The position numbers and the translations under genes are program-made. 52,629 bases of DNA, from positions 1,180,561 to 1,233,189 of the forward strand of contig KZ627155.1 in assembly GCA_002917775.1 (NCBI GenBank). Reading direction: 5' to 3'. This document shows positions 38,897-50,418 of this stretch, piece after piece. Numbering within the stretch: position 1 is the stretch's first letter; every line of letters starts with the position of its first letter. This DNA comes from Glaciozyma antarctica PI12 (taxonomy: Eukaryota > Basidiomycota > Microbotryomycetes > Kriegeriales > Camptobasidiaceae). Under the pieces are notes generated by a model. The model had not been told where the DNA came from, made no database searches, and saw only the letters and a program-made list of their open reading frames with translations.

Positions 38897-39310
38897 TCAC
38901 TTCTCAATGGCCTGCTGCACAGCGTCGATCCTAATCTTCTCCTCAGCCGTCTGAGGTCCCCTCGCCTACATCCTCATTAGCTCCCTCCCTCGTAGTGTGC
39001 ATGAAAGGAACGTACCACCTCGGTTCCCTCGGTGCCTAGGAGGTCGGAAGCCCGGGATTGCTGTTCCGGGTGAGCGAGGTTGAGGTTGTTAGGAGGGTTC
39101 TTGATGTACTGCGTGCAAGGGGGGTTAGCTCTGGCGGCGCGCGGGAAGCGGCGGGTACGGGGATAGAGCAGGGAGGATAGGGCAGAGGGCAGAAGGAGAG
39201 CGTACCTGCTCAGCGGCGTTGGCGACGACGCCGTGGGAGGGCTCCTGCTTCTGAGGGTGGACAACGTGGTGACGGTTATCGTCGTGAACATGGTTCGTGT
39301 TGTGGGTCAT
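38897..39310 (-). CDS. Small unknown protein, NPPN/RASDL family, copy 2
   Basis: Function not recognised. Three exons (39206-39310, 39019-39118, 38897-38964) encode 90 residues. The N-terminus is His-rich (THNTNHVHDDNRHHVVHPQK), then VVANAAEQYIKNPPNNLN, SRASDLLGTEGTEA and a charged helix ending AVQQAIEK. The core aligns with the gene at 28608-29049, while the N-termini differ completely. The His-rich start could bind metal, but this is speculative. No signal peptide. Converges with the phosphotransferase gene (210 bp between stop codons). Confidence 0.84.
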
Positions 39311-42300
39311 CGTTGAAGCTTGTTCGAGGTGTTGATAGGATGGAGAGGTGGTGGAATGAAGCCAAGAGAGGTGAGGAGCTCGAATTCCGGTGATGGAAGG
39401 GAGGAAGAGCTGAGAAGGAGGTCGGCAAGTCGTCGCTGCTTGGACGCCCTGAGCCTAACTGGCACCTTCTGGAGATGACGAGGCGCGTTTCTTCGAGGAT
39501 GTGCTGGAAAGAAATCGAGGCGGAGGAGAGAGGAGAGACGCGCGGAGGCGAACTTGCGCTCACCGGACTCCGCGGGTCGCGTTTTGTGATTGAGGACGGT
39601 TGGAGTGTAAACGGCTGTCTGAAGGGGTTCGCGGAGAGCTGTAGGAGTTGGGGAGGACAGCAGGAGAGGAAATAGTAGGGAGGAAGCGAGCAGGAAACCT
39701 CGCTCCCGAGCGGTGGGAGGTCTAGGAGGCGCGCACGGCGGGAGGGACCTCGCTTTTTGCAAAGCCTTCTGCTCAGGAGGTGCGTTGTGGAAGCTCCTAA
39801 GAAGCATTACCTCGATCTCTGAAGCGAGCAAGGTCCAGTTACCCTCCCCCCGCGCGGTTCTTCCTGCCTTCGCAAGCTCAGCGAGGATCGAGGGGACGGA
39901 GCACGGCTGGAGAACTGTTGCTGAGCTCCCGCCAGCATGCCTGCACTCCATATTCAATTTGATCCTCGAGCTGGAAAGCAGACACTTGAACCTTTGAAGA
40001 GGGGTCGAGAGCAAACCAGGAGAAGAAGCTCGGCCAGCGAGCCACTCGAAACTGCCGCTTCGATCGACCTCGTGAACTTTCAGTTCAGATCGCAGAGCTC
40101 GCAACTCGCTCTCCTACTCTCAACTCCAGCTCGGATCTCAGCGACACCAGCACAGGACAGGAGAGGAGGCTCTGGGCCGAGCGGATCGAGGTACGTCGAG
40201 CGACTGGGTTGGTGCTGGGAGAGGCGAGGCGTGGCGAGGTTGAGGCAGCAGAGGGAGGGGAGACGCTCTCGCCAGCACAGCTTGGACGCAGAGCCCGCTC
40301 GGAAGAGCGGGGGAATGATTCAGCTGTATTTGGACGGTGCGCTTCCCTCTCCCGACGTTCCAGGAGCTGGGCTACTTCGGCGGAGCGGCTGCCTGGCGCG
40401 GCCTCGAGGGGTCGCGGAACTTCCAGCTCAGTCAAGAGCCCTTTCCGTGGAGCTTGGAGAATCTAGAGGAGATGCGACGAGGAGGGTGGCGCGGTGAGCT
40501 CAGAGCTGAGCCTGGGACGGGGCAGTTGCTCCCTGGCGTTTTGACTTGCTTGGTCTCTTTGCGTTAGGGAAAGAGCCCAGACGGTCATGGCGCGTGGGAA
40601 ATCTGACCCGCTTCAAGCGTAGTAACTGGTCACTCGGAAGAAAAGCTGTGTCAATCCGCGAGCAGAGTCGTGGTGAGCAGGGAGGACCTCGGCAGTGTCC
40701 TTTGCAATCCGCAAGAGCTTCTCCACCCTTGGGGAGGACAATTTTGTGGGCTCGCATGGCACAGCCTTGGAAATGAGTGCGCATCTTTGGCTTCTCGGAC
40801 GTTGGAGCAGCGTCGGAGCACCGACTCCGACGCTGAGCCGCCGTCAACGAGACCTCCCATTGTGCGCCCTCTCCCAGCTCTCCCAGCGGGCCTAGACTCA
40901 ACAAGAGCTGCGCAAGGATAATGCTTTTGCTATTACTAGCTCTCGCTGCTTCTTTCCTTTCGAAGAAGGAGCGGAACTTCGATCTCGCTAGCGAGAGCAT
41001 TGGAAACACCTGATCACACGGAGCTGGAGCGAGCGAAGCGCGTCCCATTTCCGGCGGTGTAGCAGGCTGTTCCCAGAACTATCAACGTGCTGAGGGTTCA
41101 TCGCGCTTGCATGAGAGGAATGCGAAGGCGGGAGCGGATCTCGGGCTGGCGTGCGATGGGGGACTCGAACGTGGCGCGCTCTCGTATCGCGTCGCTCACG
41201 CGGTGCACCAGGAATTCTTACTTTCTGATCATCTCGTAGCTTCCGCGCCAGTGGGGGGATGATGCGGTCAGGACTGGCGAGGAAAGGCTCGCGCCTCGGC
41301 AGCGAGCGACACAGCGACGTGCGATGGAGTCTCTCTCACCGCTCCTGTACGAGAGGGAAGGGAGACATTTTTATTTGCGCTCTGTTCCATTCGGCTCGCT
41401 GGTGTGTCGCGGAGATGCTCTCGCTTGGACAGTGGGACAAGGGGGACAGACGACGCGAGCTGCTCGTTTCCGGATTGAAGCGCAAGCTTCATCAGACGAG
41501 AAAGCTAGCTGGCAGACAATGTGTCATCATCCTGATACACGCTAATACCCCCCCACTCAGAAGGACCATAGCCTCGAGCATCCCTCCCGACTCGCATGCC
41601 TGGAAGCGCCCGCTGACGCAGGCTGTCTTTTCGCAGACCTCCATCAGATGCGCGACACACGTTCAATGGTCGTTTCTACAAGCCTACACGACTTGTAAGT
41701 ACAGAAAGCTCGAGCTGTCGGAGAGCGAGGAAGGATGGGCGGAGGAATGCGATGAGGGAATCCATCTTTCTCGCTGTTCGGTGGAGTTTTTCAAGAGTCG
41801 TTCTCGGTACGCGCTGGAAATAGATTCATTTTGTTCAAGCCTGCTGGGCCGATGTATCGAAAGAAAAGCGAGAGAACGAGAGCGAGACCATCGCTCAGCG
41901 AAGTCGAAGCGCAAGTCCCCTCCACGAATTCGGTTGCTCTCCTTCCCTCCTCCCACGCTCGCCCAGCACACTCTCTCCATTGCAACAGTACCACACCACA
42001 CCCCAGCACCTTCTGATACCCACGCTCGCCACTCACCCAGCCCAAGGCCGGTCCAACCCCCTCTCCTCAGCTCGGCTCCTCTCAACGGACTCGACGGCGG
42101 GACGAGCTTCTCACACAAGGTGGGTAGGGCTGCGTCGGTGCTGGGAGGATAGCTGGAGCAGGTAGTGCCGCGCGGATTCGGTGGGGGAGAGGGGAGGGGG
42201 AGCTGATGGACCGGGAGCTTCGGACCTCTTTGAGCTCAGCTCGGCGCAAGTTCAGCTCGCGCAGGGCAGCCTCTTGATCTGTTCGAGAACGACTCCCAGT

Positions 42301-43083
42301 CTGTGCTGCTCTACGGCGGTAAGCCTGGTGGGGAGAGAGCGCTAGGAGGTGTCAATGGCTCCTGAGAGGGAGGGCACCTCTGCGCGTCTGCGGCAGCTCT
42401 ATCCGCGCAGCTGTAGGCTCTAGTGAGCTGGCGTCTGCCCGGGATATGAACGCCATGGCTGCGTACAGACGGAGCTCAGTCGGGAGGGCCGCTTGCTGAC
42501 ACGGAGCTCGACCCGCCCGCACCTGATGTCGGCGCACTGGGAGCGTGGAGGGTTACTTGGAGCTAAAGCTGGGGTGCACAACGCATCACTGTACTCCCAG
42601 TGAACTTTTCGATGCGATTAGTGTGGCGAGAAAGTGAGTCGAGCTCAGCCGTGAACGAGTGCGGTCTCGAGGCGCCGCTGCTGAGCTTTCGGCCCTGCGA
42701 CCCTTCGCGCAAGCTGCTCGGCTCCAGCGATCCGTTTGAGGAAAGCTGAGAGCTAGCAGGAGGTCTCGAGCGCATGTAGCTCGAATTGCTCGGGAAGCGA
42801 GCGCGCTGCTCTCCTCACCCCTCGCCGAGCCTCGCTCCTCTCGCCGCTCTGCGAAGCATGGGTGACCTCTACCGCTGTGCGTCGACGCAGGAGAACGCGA
42901 TCGCCCTATCTACGCGTCCCCCACCTGAAGCTCCGAGCTCAGTGAACGGGGCTTGCTGTTCGGTGTTTCCGTGTCTCGTATTTTCTTCCTCGCATGCTGC
43001 CTCCAGCTTCTTCAACTCGTTCAGTTCACAGTCGCTGATGCCCAGAATTCTCCAGCAGTTCAACGCTTAGGAACGATTCCGCG
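39311..43083. other. Long gene-poor region (3.8 kb) upstream of the UEV gene
   Basis: Largest gap in the window. Mostly GAGCTC-rich filler with a perfect 11-bp hairpin at 40808-40835. The stretch 41890-42120 is different: pyrimidine-rich, like the leaders of real genes here, and followed by a good donor (acaag|gtgggt at 42120). It may be the first exon of the UEV gene or of an unrecognised transcript. A 297-residue open frame from 41259 covers it but has no domain and mixed composition; not called. Confidence 0.5.
40808..40835. repeat. Perfect 11-bp inverted repeat, 6-nt loop
   Basis: CAGCGTCGGAG (40808-40818), CACCGA loop, CTCCGACGCTG (40825-40835). A perfect GC-rich hairpin in filler DNA, with no adjacent gene end to make it a terminator. 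Confidence 0.85.
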
Positions 43084-43881
43084 ATGGCTGCTTCCGCTAC
43101 AACTGCCCGCCAGGCCGTTATGGTCGAGTACGCTGCGATGGGGAACGAGACGCACTGCCCGCTGGGAATATACGTTACGCCTTCTCCCAGCGACATCTTC
43201 AGTGCGTTCCCTCCTCCACTCTCCCCCCGAATTGCTGCTAACGACGGCACAGAGTGGAACTGCATCATCTTCATCCATCGCGGCTGTGAGCTCGGCGGCG
43301 AGGTCAGCAGGACGGAACTGACGACGCTCCACAGACTACGCCGGTTCGATCCTCCACTTCTCCCTATCCATCCCCTCCTCCTACTCTTCCGCCGCCCCGA
43401 GCATCCACTTCCAAACCGACGTCTTCCACCCTCTCGTCGATCCCAGCTCGGGCAAGTTTACCCTCGCAAGTCGGTTCCCGAAATGGAGACCGCACAAGGA
43501 CTACATCTTTCATGTGCTTCATTTCGTCAAGGCGGCGTTCAAGAGGGAGGGGCTGGACGTTCTGAGGGAGGCGGGGTGTGCGAATAAGGAGGCGTATCGG
43601 TTGTGCGTTCCTCCGTCCTTCCTTCTCCTCGACGAAAACAAGCTGAAGCCCTCGAACGCAGGTACCGAGACCAGACCGCCCTCTTCGCGAAACTTGCCGC
43701 ACAATCCGCTGCGCTCTCCCACACTGATTCAGCTCTGTTCTCCGCGACGCCATCGGGGATGAGAGGCTCGAGACCGGCGATTCGGTTTAGGAAGTTGGGA
43801 GAGGGGGAAGAGGAGGAACTACGGGAGAAGGTTGAGGAGGGTGCGAGGGCGAGATTGGTCTCGAGGGTGGAGGGGCTGTGA
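43084..43881 (+). CDS. FTS1: UEV protein of the Fts1/AKTIP family
   Basis: Ubiquitin-conjugating-enzyme variant without the active-site Cys. In animals and fungi, AKTIP/FTS joins Hook and FHIP proteins to attach early endosomes to dynein. Four exons (43084-43201, 43253-43285, 43335-43602, 43662-43881) give 212 residues. Family features: VEYAAMGNETHCPLGIYVTP, FKWNCIIFIHRGYYAG, SILHFSLSIPSSYSS, VFHPLVDPSSGKFTLASRF (the position of the catalytic Cys loop, no Cys), and KWRPHKDYIFHVLHFVKAAF. The C-terminal tail is Glu/Arg-rich (GEGEEEELREKVEEGARARL). Start at ATG 43084 from family alignment. Assignment to AKTIP rather than another UEV rests on the FHPLVDP-SG and KWR motifs. Confidence 0.85.
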
Positions 43882-44053
43882 GGGGGATTCGTGGGGAGGA
43901 GTGCGGAGGGAGGATACCCAGCAATTGCATCGTCGTTCGTTCGCTCGGGTTCTGGTGAGGTAACGAGGCTCGTCCTGCGTGCTCCGGACTCGTCTCGGTT
44001 CAACGCTCCTCCCTCCTCGCGAAATGTTCTACATTCCTTCTACTCCACACCCT

Positions 44054-46541
44054 CTACGGCTCAAACTTGAACCTCTCCCGCAACTGCTTCCCATAAAAGA
44101 ACAACACCACCGGCGCCGGTATCGCGGGCTGCCCTCATCAGCTCTCTCCTCTTTCATCCACACGAAAACTCACCAGCGAAACCAGCGCCAGCACAGTCCC
44201 ACCCCACCCGTAGCCGAGGTTGAGGAAGAGGGAGTCGGCGAATGTGGGGAGGAAGCAGCCGGCGAGAGAACGGAGGAGGGAGGCGGCGGCCATGGCGGCG
44301 GCTGAGTAGGGGGAGAAGGCGTCTACGATCCAGTTCTGCCACGTTCGTTAGTTTTATAAAAAGGAGGTGAAAGCTCGAGAGAGCGAGGAAGGTGAGAGAG
44401 CGAGCACGCACCTGGATACTGTTGAAAGCGAGCATCAGCCCGTACGCGAACACCGCACTCCCAATCACCGGGCCCAGCCAGAACGTCTCCGTCTGAGCCG
44501 TCCAAGCCCAGATCAGCAATCCAACAGGAAACACGACCATCCCCGGCTTTCGCAAAATCATCAGCGAGCGCTTCCGCAGGAAGACGGGAGGGCGAACTTG
44601 AGTGATGACGAGTCGGTATTCCGGGCGTCCAGAGTCGTTATACCTCAGCGAGCAGTATCTATAGATCCTATCCTGCAATAGCGCAGCCGTCAAAGCAGCC
44701 AAGAGGAACCCGATCCCTTCTCGCGTCGTCAGCGAGGTCTCAACTGCGAAGGAAAGGACGCACCGAGGCCGATGTAGCAGAGTCCTGCGGTTCCTACGGG
44801 CCAGTTGTACGAGAATAAATGGGTCGGAGGAGTGTGGCGTGAGAAGAGGAGGGGCCTGCGGGGGGTTAGTGAGGGTGGGAGAGGGGAGGAGGGACGGACA
44901 GGGAGACAATGTAGACGTAGATGATGCTCTGCGGGCGGAGGGTTAGAAGGGGTAGCAAAGGAGGTAGGGAGAAACGCACGTAGACGTAGGAATAATCTGT
45001 ATACGGCGAGTGAGTAGGATTCAAGGAGGAGGAGAGGAAACGCACAGGTGATGAAGATTGCGCAGACGGGGTTGACAATCATTCGCGGTGGTCGCTGCGC
45101 TCCTCGTTAGCTCGCGTCCAGGGGGCAAACAGAGACGACGAACGGTGAATGTCCGAATGATCACATCTCGAGCTTCCGTCGAGGGATTGAGGCGAGCCCA
45201 AAGTCGCGCAGTTGGCTGAGGAGCGAGCTCGGCTTCGAACGCCTTTTTTGCAACGCTGCGAGGGATGTGAGTGACTAGGATCTTAGTAAGGAATATGGGG
45301 AACGCACGGAGAGTAGGTCTCGTCCATGAAGGCGATCACGGCGATTGTATTTAGGCCGACGAGGATGCTCATGAAGCGGAACGGCCAGCGCCATCCTGCG
45401 AGAACGAGGTAGTTGCCAATAATCGAGCCGAGTACGGGGCCTGCAGGTAGTGCGTTAGTGAGCTCAATGCTTTGAGGAGACAGGGAAACGAGGAGACGCA
45501 CCCATCATCGGTCCCTGCGAGGTTCGTCAGCGAGGTAGTGAGCAGGAGGGCGGGGAACGCACGATCGCGTAGATAGATATTGGCTGACCGCGCTCATGAG
45601 GAGCGAATCTGCGCGATTTCATTAGTTCTGAGAGACGAGACGGTCAAGCGTAGGGCACACAAATCCGAGATGGTCGCGACACCTAGTCCTGGTCCGCTTG
45701 AACCGAAGAATCCTGCGAAGCTGGCGCACAGGGTAAGTAAGAAGCTCTTCAAAAGGGAGGCGAGGACAAACAAGCGCATGATGATGAGGGAAGGGAGTCT
45801 GCGGGAGGTCAGTCATCGCGCTTCGCTCGCTGGCAGGAAGAACGCACGAAGGAGCAAACGCGCAGCCGATGTTGAGGATAGTGAATCCTACATCCCCGTA
45901 TCAGCCTGGACCGCTCAACGCAGGACACGAGCGACTCACCGACCATCGAAACGCTGTACGCGACCTGCCGGCCCCACAGCTCCGAAATCGGCGCAAACAC
46001 AAACGGGCCGAACCCCAGCCCCAGCACATAGAGCGCCGTTGTCATCGTTATCACCTCTCGCGGTGCAGGAAAAAGTACCGAGATGAGAGGAGCGGCGGGG
46101 ACGAAGATGGAGGAACCGGTGGTGGAGAGGAAACCGGTGATGGAGATGATGAGGGCGTTCTTCCAGCGTCGGCGGAGGGCTGCTCGGCTCTTTAGCTCGT
46201 GTGCTATCAGTGCGAGCGAGGAGGGACGTACGCCAGTTGCGAGGGTGGCGCGGAGAGGCCTCCCATTCTGCCGAAGAGAGAAGCGCGGGCGGAGTCGCCT
46301 TCTCGCTCAGCACAGGCGGAGGTGGCTTCTCTGGCAGCGGAGCAGTCCATGGTGGCTCCATTGCGGCCTCGATTGAAGGCAGGAACGGAGCAGAGGGTGT
46401 CTGGCGAGAGGAAGAAAGGCGTTTCGGCAGGGTCGGCAGAACTTTGGGCGGACTCAGAGATTGGCCGACAGCGTGCGATGGGTCGGAGATTGGTGCTTCT
46501 CGTGGATCTGGAGCAGCGACTGGTGTGCTCGGAGATGGCAT
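44054..46541 (-). CDS. MFS transporter, DHA1 drug:H+ antiporter type
   Basis: Plasma-membrane 12-helix proton antiporter of the major facilitator superfamily, probably exporting toxins or metabolites. About 580 residues in roughly 11 exons. A long Ser/Pro-rich cytosolic N-terminus is followed by SPRHPRNWPLRRRW (the usual entry into helix 1), GSSIFVPAAPLISVLF, the loop GFGPFVFAPISELWGRQVAY, GFTILNIGCAFAPSLPS, RFAGFFGSSGPGLGVATISD, APHERGQPISIYAI, GPVLGSIIGNYLVLAGWRWP (motif C plus following Trp-Arg), the loop TRPPRMIVNP, and C-terminal helices ending GKQLRERFKFEP. I start at ATG 46539-46541; the upstream in-frame codon near 46622 is TTG. Substrate cannot be told from sequence. Confidence 0.9.
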
Positions 46542-46910
46542 TGAGCGAGTGTAGGAGGAGATCCAGCGAGAGGAGGAGGGAAGAGACTTCGTCGGGGTCG
46601 GAATGAGCGAGTTTTGAGTCAATTTTTTCGGATTTTTTCTCGCTCCTCTCTTCTACTACTCTCTAGGAGCAGTTCAGGCAGTAGTTTCGAGTCGTCTGAG
46701 AGGGATTCAAAGGGCGGAAAGCTCGTGTACCGAGTTAAAGTCACCTAGAAAATATTGTGAATATTCTTCGAAATTAAATCGAGACACTGACGACGCGAGG
46801 CAGAGGTACTGCTGCCTTGCTGCCTCCTCCTCCAATCGCTCCTCAGCCAAAACTCTCTTCGCCCACCCGAACGCCCAGCACCACCTCGCCCTCCTCGCCC
46901 CTCGAACGCC
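46542..46910. promoter_or_regulatory. Divergent promoter (MFS transporter / PRE8)
   Basis: 369 bp between divergent start codons. An AT-rich island at about 46735-46790 (aatattgtgaatattcttcgaaattaaat) stands out from the GC-rich surroundings and is the most likely promoter core. No Rpn4-type box (GGTGGCAAA) is seen on the PRE8 side. Confidence 0.55.
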
Positions 46911-49726
46911 ATGGCAACACCAGGTTCAGGCGGAGCTTACTCGTCAGTCCACTCTCCTCCATCCACCCGAGCCGACAGCTGACGACGCCCGCACACAGCT
47001 TCTCCCTCACTACCTTCTCGCCGTCGGGGAAACTGGTACAGATTGAACATGCGTTGGCGGCGGTTGGACAGGGGACGACTAGTTTGGGTATCAAGGGTGA
47101 GTGCAGTGCGAGTGGTTGTGATGGGGGGAGTTGGGCTCGGTGGAAGGCGGTGGAGTGCGGGGGAGGAGAGGGGAGGAGGGCGAGGGCGAGGCGAGCGATG
47201 CTCGATCCATTCGACTCGGCCGGCCAGCGCGATCAGGGCCTCCAGTCCTCAAGGGCTCGGGACCTGTCCTGCTCGGCGTTGACCAGCGTCTGGATCCAGC
47301 ACGTCTTACTCAACCTGCTCGCTGTTGAGTGGGAAGCAGAACGGGAGCTGGTGGAGAGAGAGGGCTGCTGTGGACCGACCTCGCGAGGAGGGCTTACACT
47401 CGCAGAGAGTGTGGGCAGCCTTGCTGCACCAGTCGTGCACTGCATCCCTCTTTCCTCCGTTGTACTCGCAAGGTGAAGGGCTGAACAAGCGCGTCGCTAC
47501 GCCTGGTCTTTCGTGCGCGAGAACAAGCTCGAGAGCTTGGGACCGCTCGCGATTAACGTCGGGTCCCATCGCCGCCCTCCTGGACTCTACGCACGGCCAC
47601 GTGGATGATCTGGTGGGACGAATCAAGTCACGGGTAGACCGAGGACGCACGCACAGCAGGAATGGGATCTACATTCGCTGCTCGCGCCTGGTGCTGTAGA
47701 GTTTCCGTCGCCCTCGTCCTGCTTCCGTAAGTGTAGCCTTCACTAGAGCTGCAGTGACATGGTTAGCGTTCGGTAAGGCAGGGACGCGGAACGGCGCGAC
47801 GAGCTGCGAGGAGGATTACGGCTGTGGTGTGACTGCTGTGTTCCTCTCGCTCCGGCTTGGTCTTCGACTTCCGCGTTCAAGCCGTAATACCTTCACAGCG
47901 TAGTGGCAAGCATGGGGAGCTGAGGGGGAAGGGCGATCTCTTACGTTCTTCGTGGGAGCGACTGAGCGAATGCTTGGGAGCTCTTGCGATTCGTAGTAGA
48001 TGCACGTGCGTTCTACCCGGCCAACCATGCGTTTCTGTCGTGGGCTGCAGACCTGCCTCGCCATAGAGTTTGTGGTTTTGCTCGTGTTAGCTCACGCTGC
48101 ACTCGTGCGGCAAGCAGAACTGGAAGCAGGAGGCGCGACCTTCGACGACGCCTTGCCTGGGGAACCTGCACTCGCTGGAGTGCGGGCAGCCTGGCTCTGC
48201 TTCTGGACGCAGGAGACTCTGCGCCGAGTAGGAGCGTCTCGAGACCTCAACTTTCGTGCGCGTTACCAGCCTTGCGAGGTTAGGAGCGCTCGCGATCGGT
48301 TGGAGTAAGGGAGAGGCTCTTACGGCGTCTGAAAGCGGTCGGGGCGAAGTGTGCAGGCACTCAGGGACGAGAGGTGGACTGGCGAAGACCGCCATGGCGT
48401 CGAATGGTGACTGGAGCCCAGTTGCTGCTGGCGCCTTGAGCAGTTGTCGCATACCGCTCTCAAGCCGAGGTTCCTTGCGAGGAGGACGATGCGAGCGCTC
48501 GCTAGCATTGAGAGTGGTGGATAGCGCAGCGGTGTCGTCAGAAGCGAACGGCGACGCCCCTCCCCTTCGTCCTCCGACCGAGTATGCGATTGGGAACGGG
48601 GTCGGAAGCTCGCTGCGAGCAAGCCTTGCGTCTAACCAGAGGCGAGGGAGCTTGCTGCAGATATCCCTCGCTCGTTCCCGCGCTTTCGTGCCGGACTTGA
48701 GGGAGCGAGAGGGTGGGGCCTTGGGACTGGCGTGTCCACGAGCTGGGGACCTGGCCTGTCCTGGTTCCTTGCTCGTGGTGATCCAGCTATCGAGTCCCCA
48801 CCATCCTCAGCCACTTGCACGCAGGCGATAGCTGTCTGACTTCTACGAGATCTTTGCGATCTCACCTGGCACCCCACCGCCCGTCGAACGCCGCTAACCT
48901 CCTTCCAGCCACCAACGGCATCGTCCTCGCCACCTCCAAGAAGTCCCCCTCCCCTCTCGTCGACGACTCGGTCCTCGAAAAAGTCTCGCTCATCTGCCCC
49001 AACATCGGCCTCGTCTACTCGGGCATGGGTCCCGATTTCCGTGTCCTCGTCGCCAAAGCTCGTAAGAGCGCTCAAGCGTACTGGAAGATCTATGGCGAGT
49101 ACCCGAGTACGCGCGTGATGGTTGGGGAGATTGCAACGGTGATGCAGGAGGCGACGCAGTCGGGGTGAGTTGCCTTCGCTCGAGCGGCGAGGGGCGAAGC
49201 TGATGATGTCGGGCGCGCGCAGAGGAGTGAGGCCGTTCGGAGTCAGCTTGCTCGTCGCGGGTTACGACAAGGCAAAGGGACACACGCTGTATCAGGTCGA
49301 CCCCTCGGGATCGTTCTGGGCATGGAAGGCGAGCGCGATTGGCAAGAACCAGGTCAACGCAAAGACGTTCTTGGAGAAGCGGTGCGTTCCCTCCTCTCTC
49401 CCCTGTCGGAATGCGCGAACTGACACCCGCGCGCAGGTACAACGACGACCTCTCGCTCGAGGACGCGATCCACACTGCGCTCCTCACGCTCAAGGAGGGC
49501 TTCGAGGGAGTCATGACAGAGAAGACGATCGAGCTTGGCATCATCACGACCGCTGGCTTTGATGAGAAAGACCTGCTGCTCGGTGGGCATGGGACGGGGG
49601 AGAAGGGGACGCCCGGGTTCAGGAAGCTTACGGAGGCGGAGGTGGCAGAGTGCGTTCGTTTTCTCGTGTTTGCGGTGCCGAACTGACGGTCGTTTCTCTC
49701 GCTCTCGCAGTTACCTGCAGCTATAG
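46911..49726 (+). CDS. PRE8: 20S proteasome subunit alpha-2
   Basis: Structural alpha-ring subunit of the 20S proteasome. Six exons (46911-46942, 46999-47096, 48909-49164, 49223-49381, 49437-49649, 49711-49726) encode 257 residues in frame. Visible: [20 protein letters not shown] (alpha-type N-terminal signature), [80 protein letters not shown] and [20 protein letters not shown]. Exon 2 to exon 3 crosses a 1,812-nt intron (47097-48908), which restores LGIKATNG. In the signature, the usual IEYAL reads IEHAL. The last exon is only 16 nt (ends DYLQL). Confidence 0.95.
47322..48305 (+). repeat. Diverged direct repeat inside the PRE8 intron
   Basis: Two copies, about 47322-47560 and 48100-48305. 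Matching blocks in order: AAGCAGAACGGGAGC / AAGCAGAACTGGAAGC; ACACTCGCAGAGAGTGTGGG / GCACTCGCTGGAGTGCGGGC (both followed by CAGCCT); CTTTCGTGCGCGAGAACAAG / CTTTCGTGCGCGTTACCAGC; GACCGCTCGCGATTAACG / GAGCGCTCGCGATCGGTT. About 770 bp apart, no coding capacity. Same general character as the filler in the other long introns. Confidence 0.7.
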
Positions 49727-50418
49727 TCGGTGGAATGAAGACTGGATCGTGCGCATACTTTCGAGGCGACGCCAGGCTCCCTCTGCTCGCTCGCGTCTTG
49801 CTCCCCTGCTCCCATTCGTGATCCCTAGCGCACCATCACGCTGTTCAACGAGTTCCAACCCATCTACACTCGCCCACGCTCGACGTCCTGCGCCACCGCG
49901 TCCTACCCTCCCATCACGGCAACTACACCCTTCCCGCTCCTTCTCGAGCTCTCATCTCTAGCTCTCCACTCCTTCCGCCTACACTCCACAGCTTCCCCTC
50001 AACCTCGTGCGTCACTCCCACCCCGCCACTGTTCCGAGAAGTGAAGCACGAATGTCCTTGCGAAGGCGGGTACCACGCTCCGCAGGCGCCACAGCGGCGT
50101 AGCCTGCTCGTGTGGTCAATGAGGAACGTCCTAGAGAGCGGAGGGAGGACGGACGATTCTGAGGATGGCATGGGAGGGTCCTGGCTTGCTGGTGAGGTTT
50201 CCCGAGAAGAGATGGTAGTGCGGCGCTTGGCGGCTTTTGGGTGGGCTCGTGAGCGCTGAGCTTTGGAGGGGGGTGGGTGTGCTTGGTACAAGCTGGTTCG
50301 TGCGCAGAAGACGCACCGCTAAGTCGGCGTTGCACAGCCGAAGCCACGAGTCGCCGCGGAGAAAGACTCTCCGCCGGTCTTAGAGAGATGGGGTGCGACG
50401 ATTCGATTCAAGACAGCT
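49727..50418. other. Convergent spacer (PRE8 / membrane SDR)
   Basis: 3' flanks of two converging genes. A pyrimidine-rich stretch at 49750-50020 resembles a promoter or leader, but no open frame with support follows it. Nothing else recognised. Confidence 0.5.

Noticed and set aside
41259-42152. A 297-residue open frame in the 39-43 kb gap
   Set aside because: Composition shifts abruptly within it, no recognisable domain, no splice logic, and overlapping frames on both strands of similar length.
43338-43352. tRNA-like B box (GGTTCGATCC)
   Set aside because: It lies in the UEV coding exon (YYAGSILHF), with no A box or acceptor stem around it.
46542-46622. N-terminal extension of the MFS transporter
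   Set aside because: The upstream in-frame start is a TTG codon; the first ATG is at 46541.
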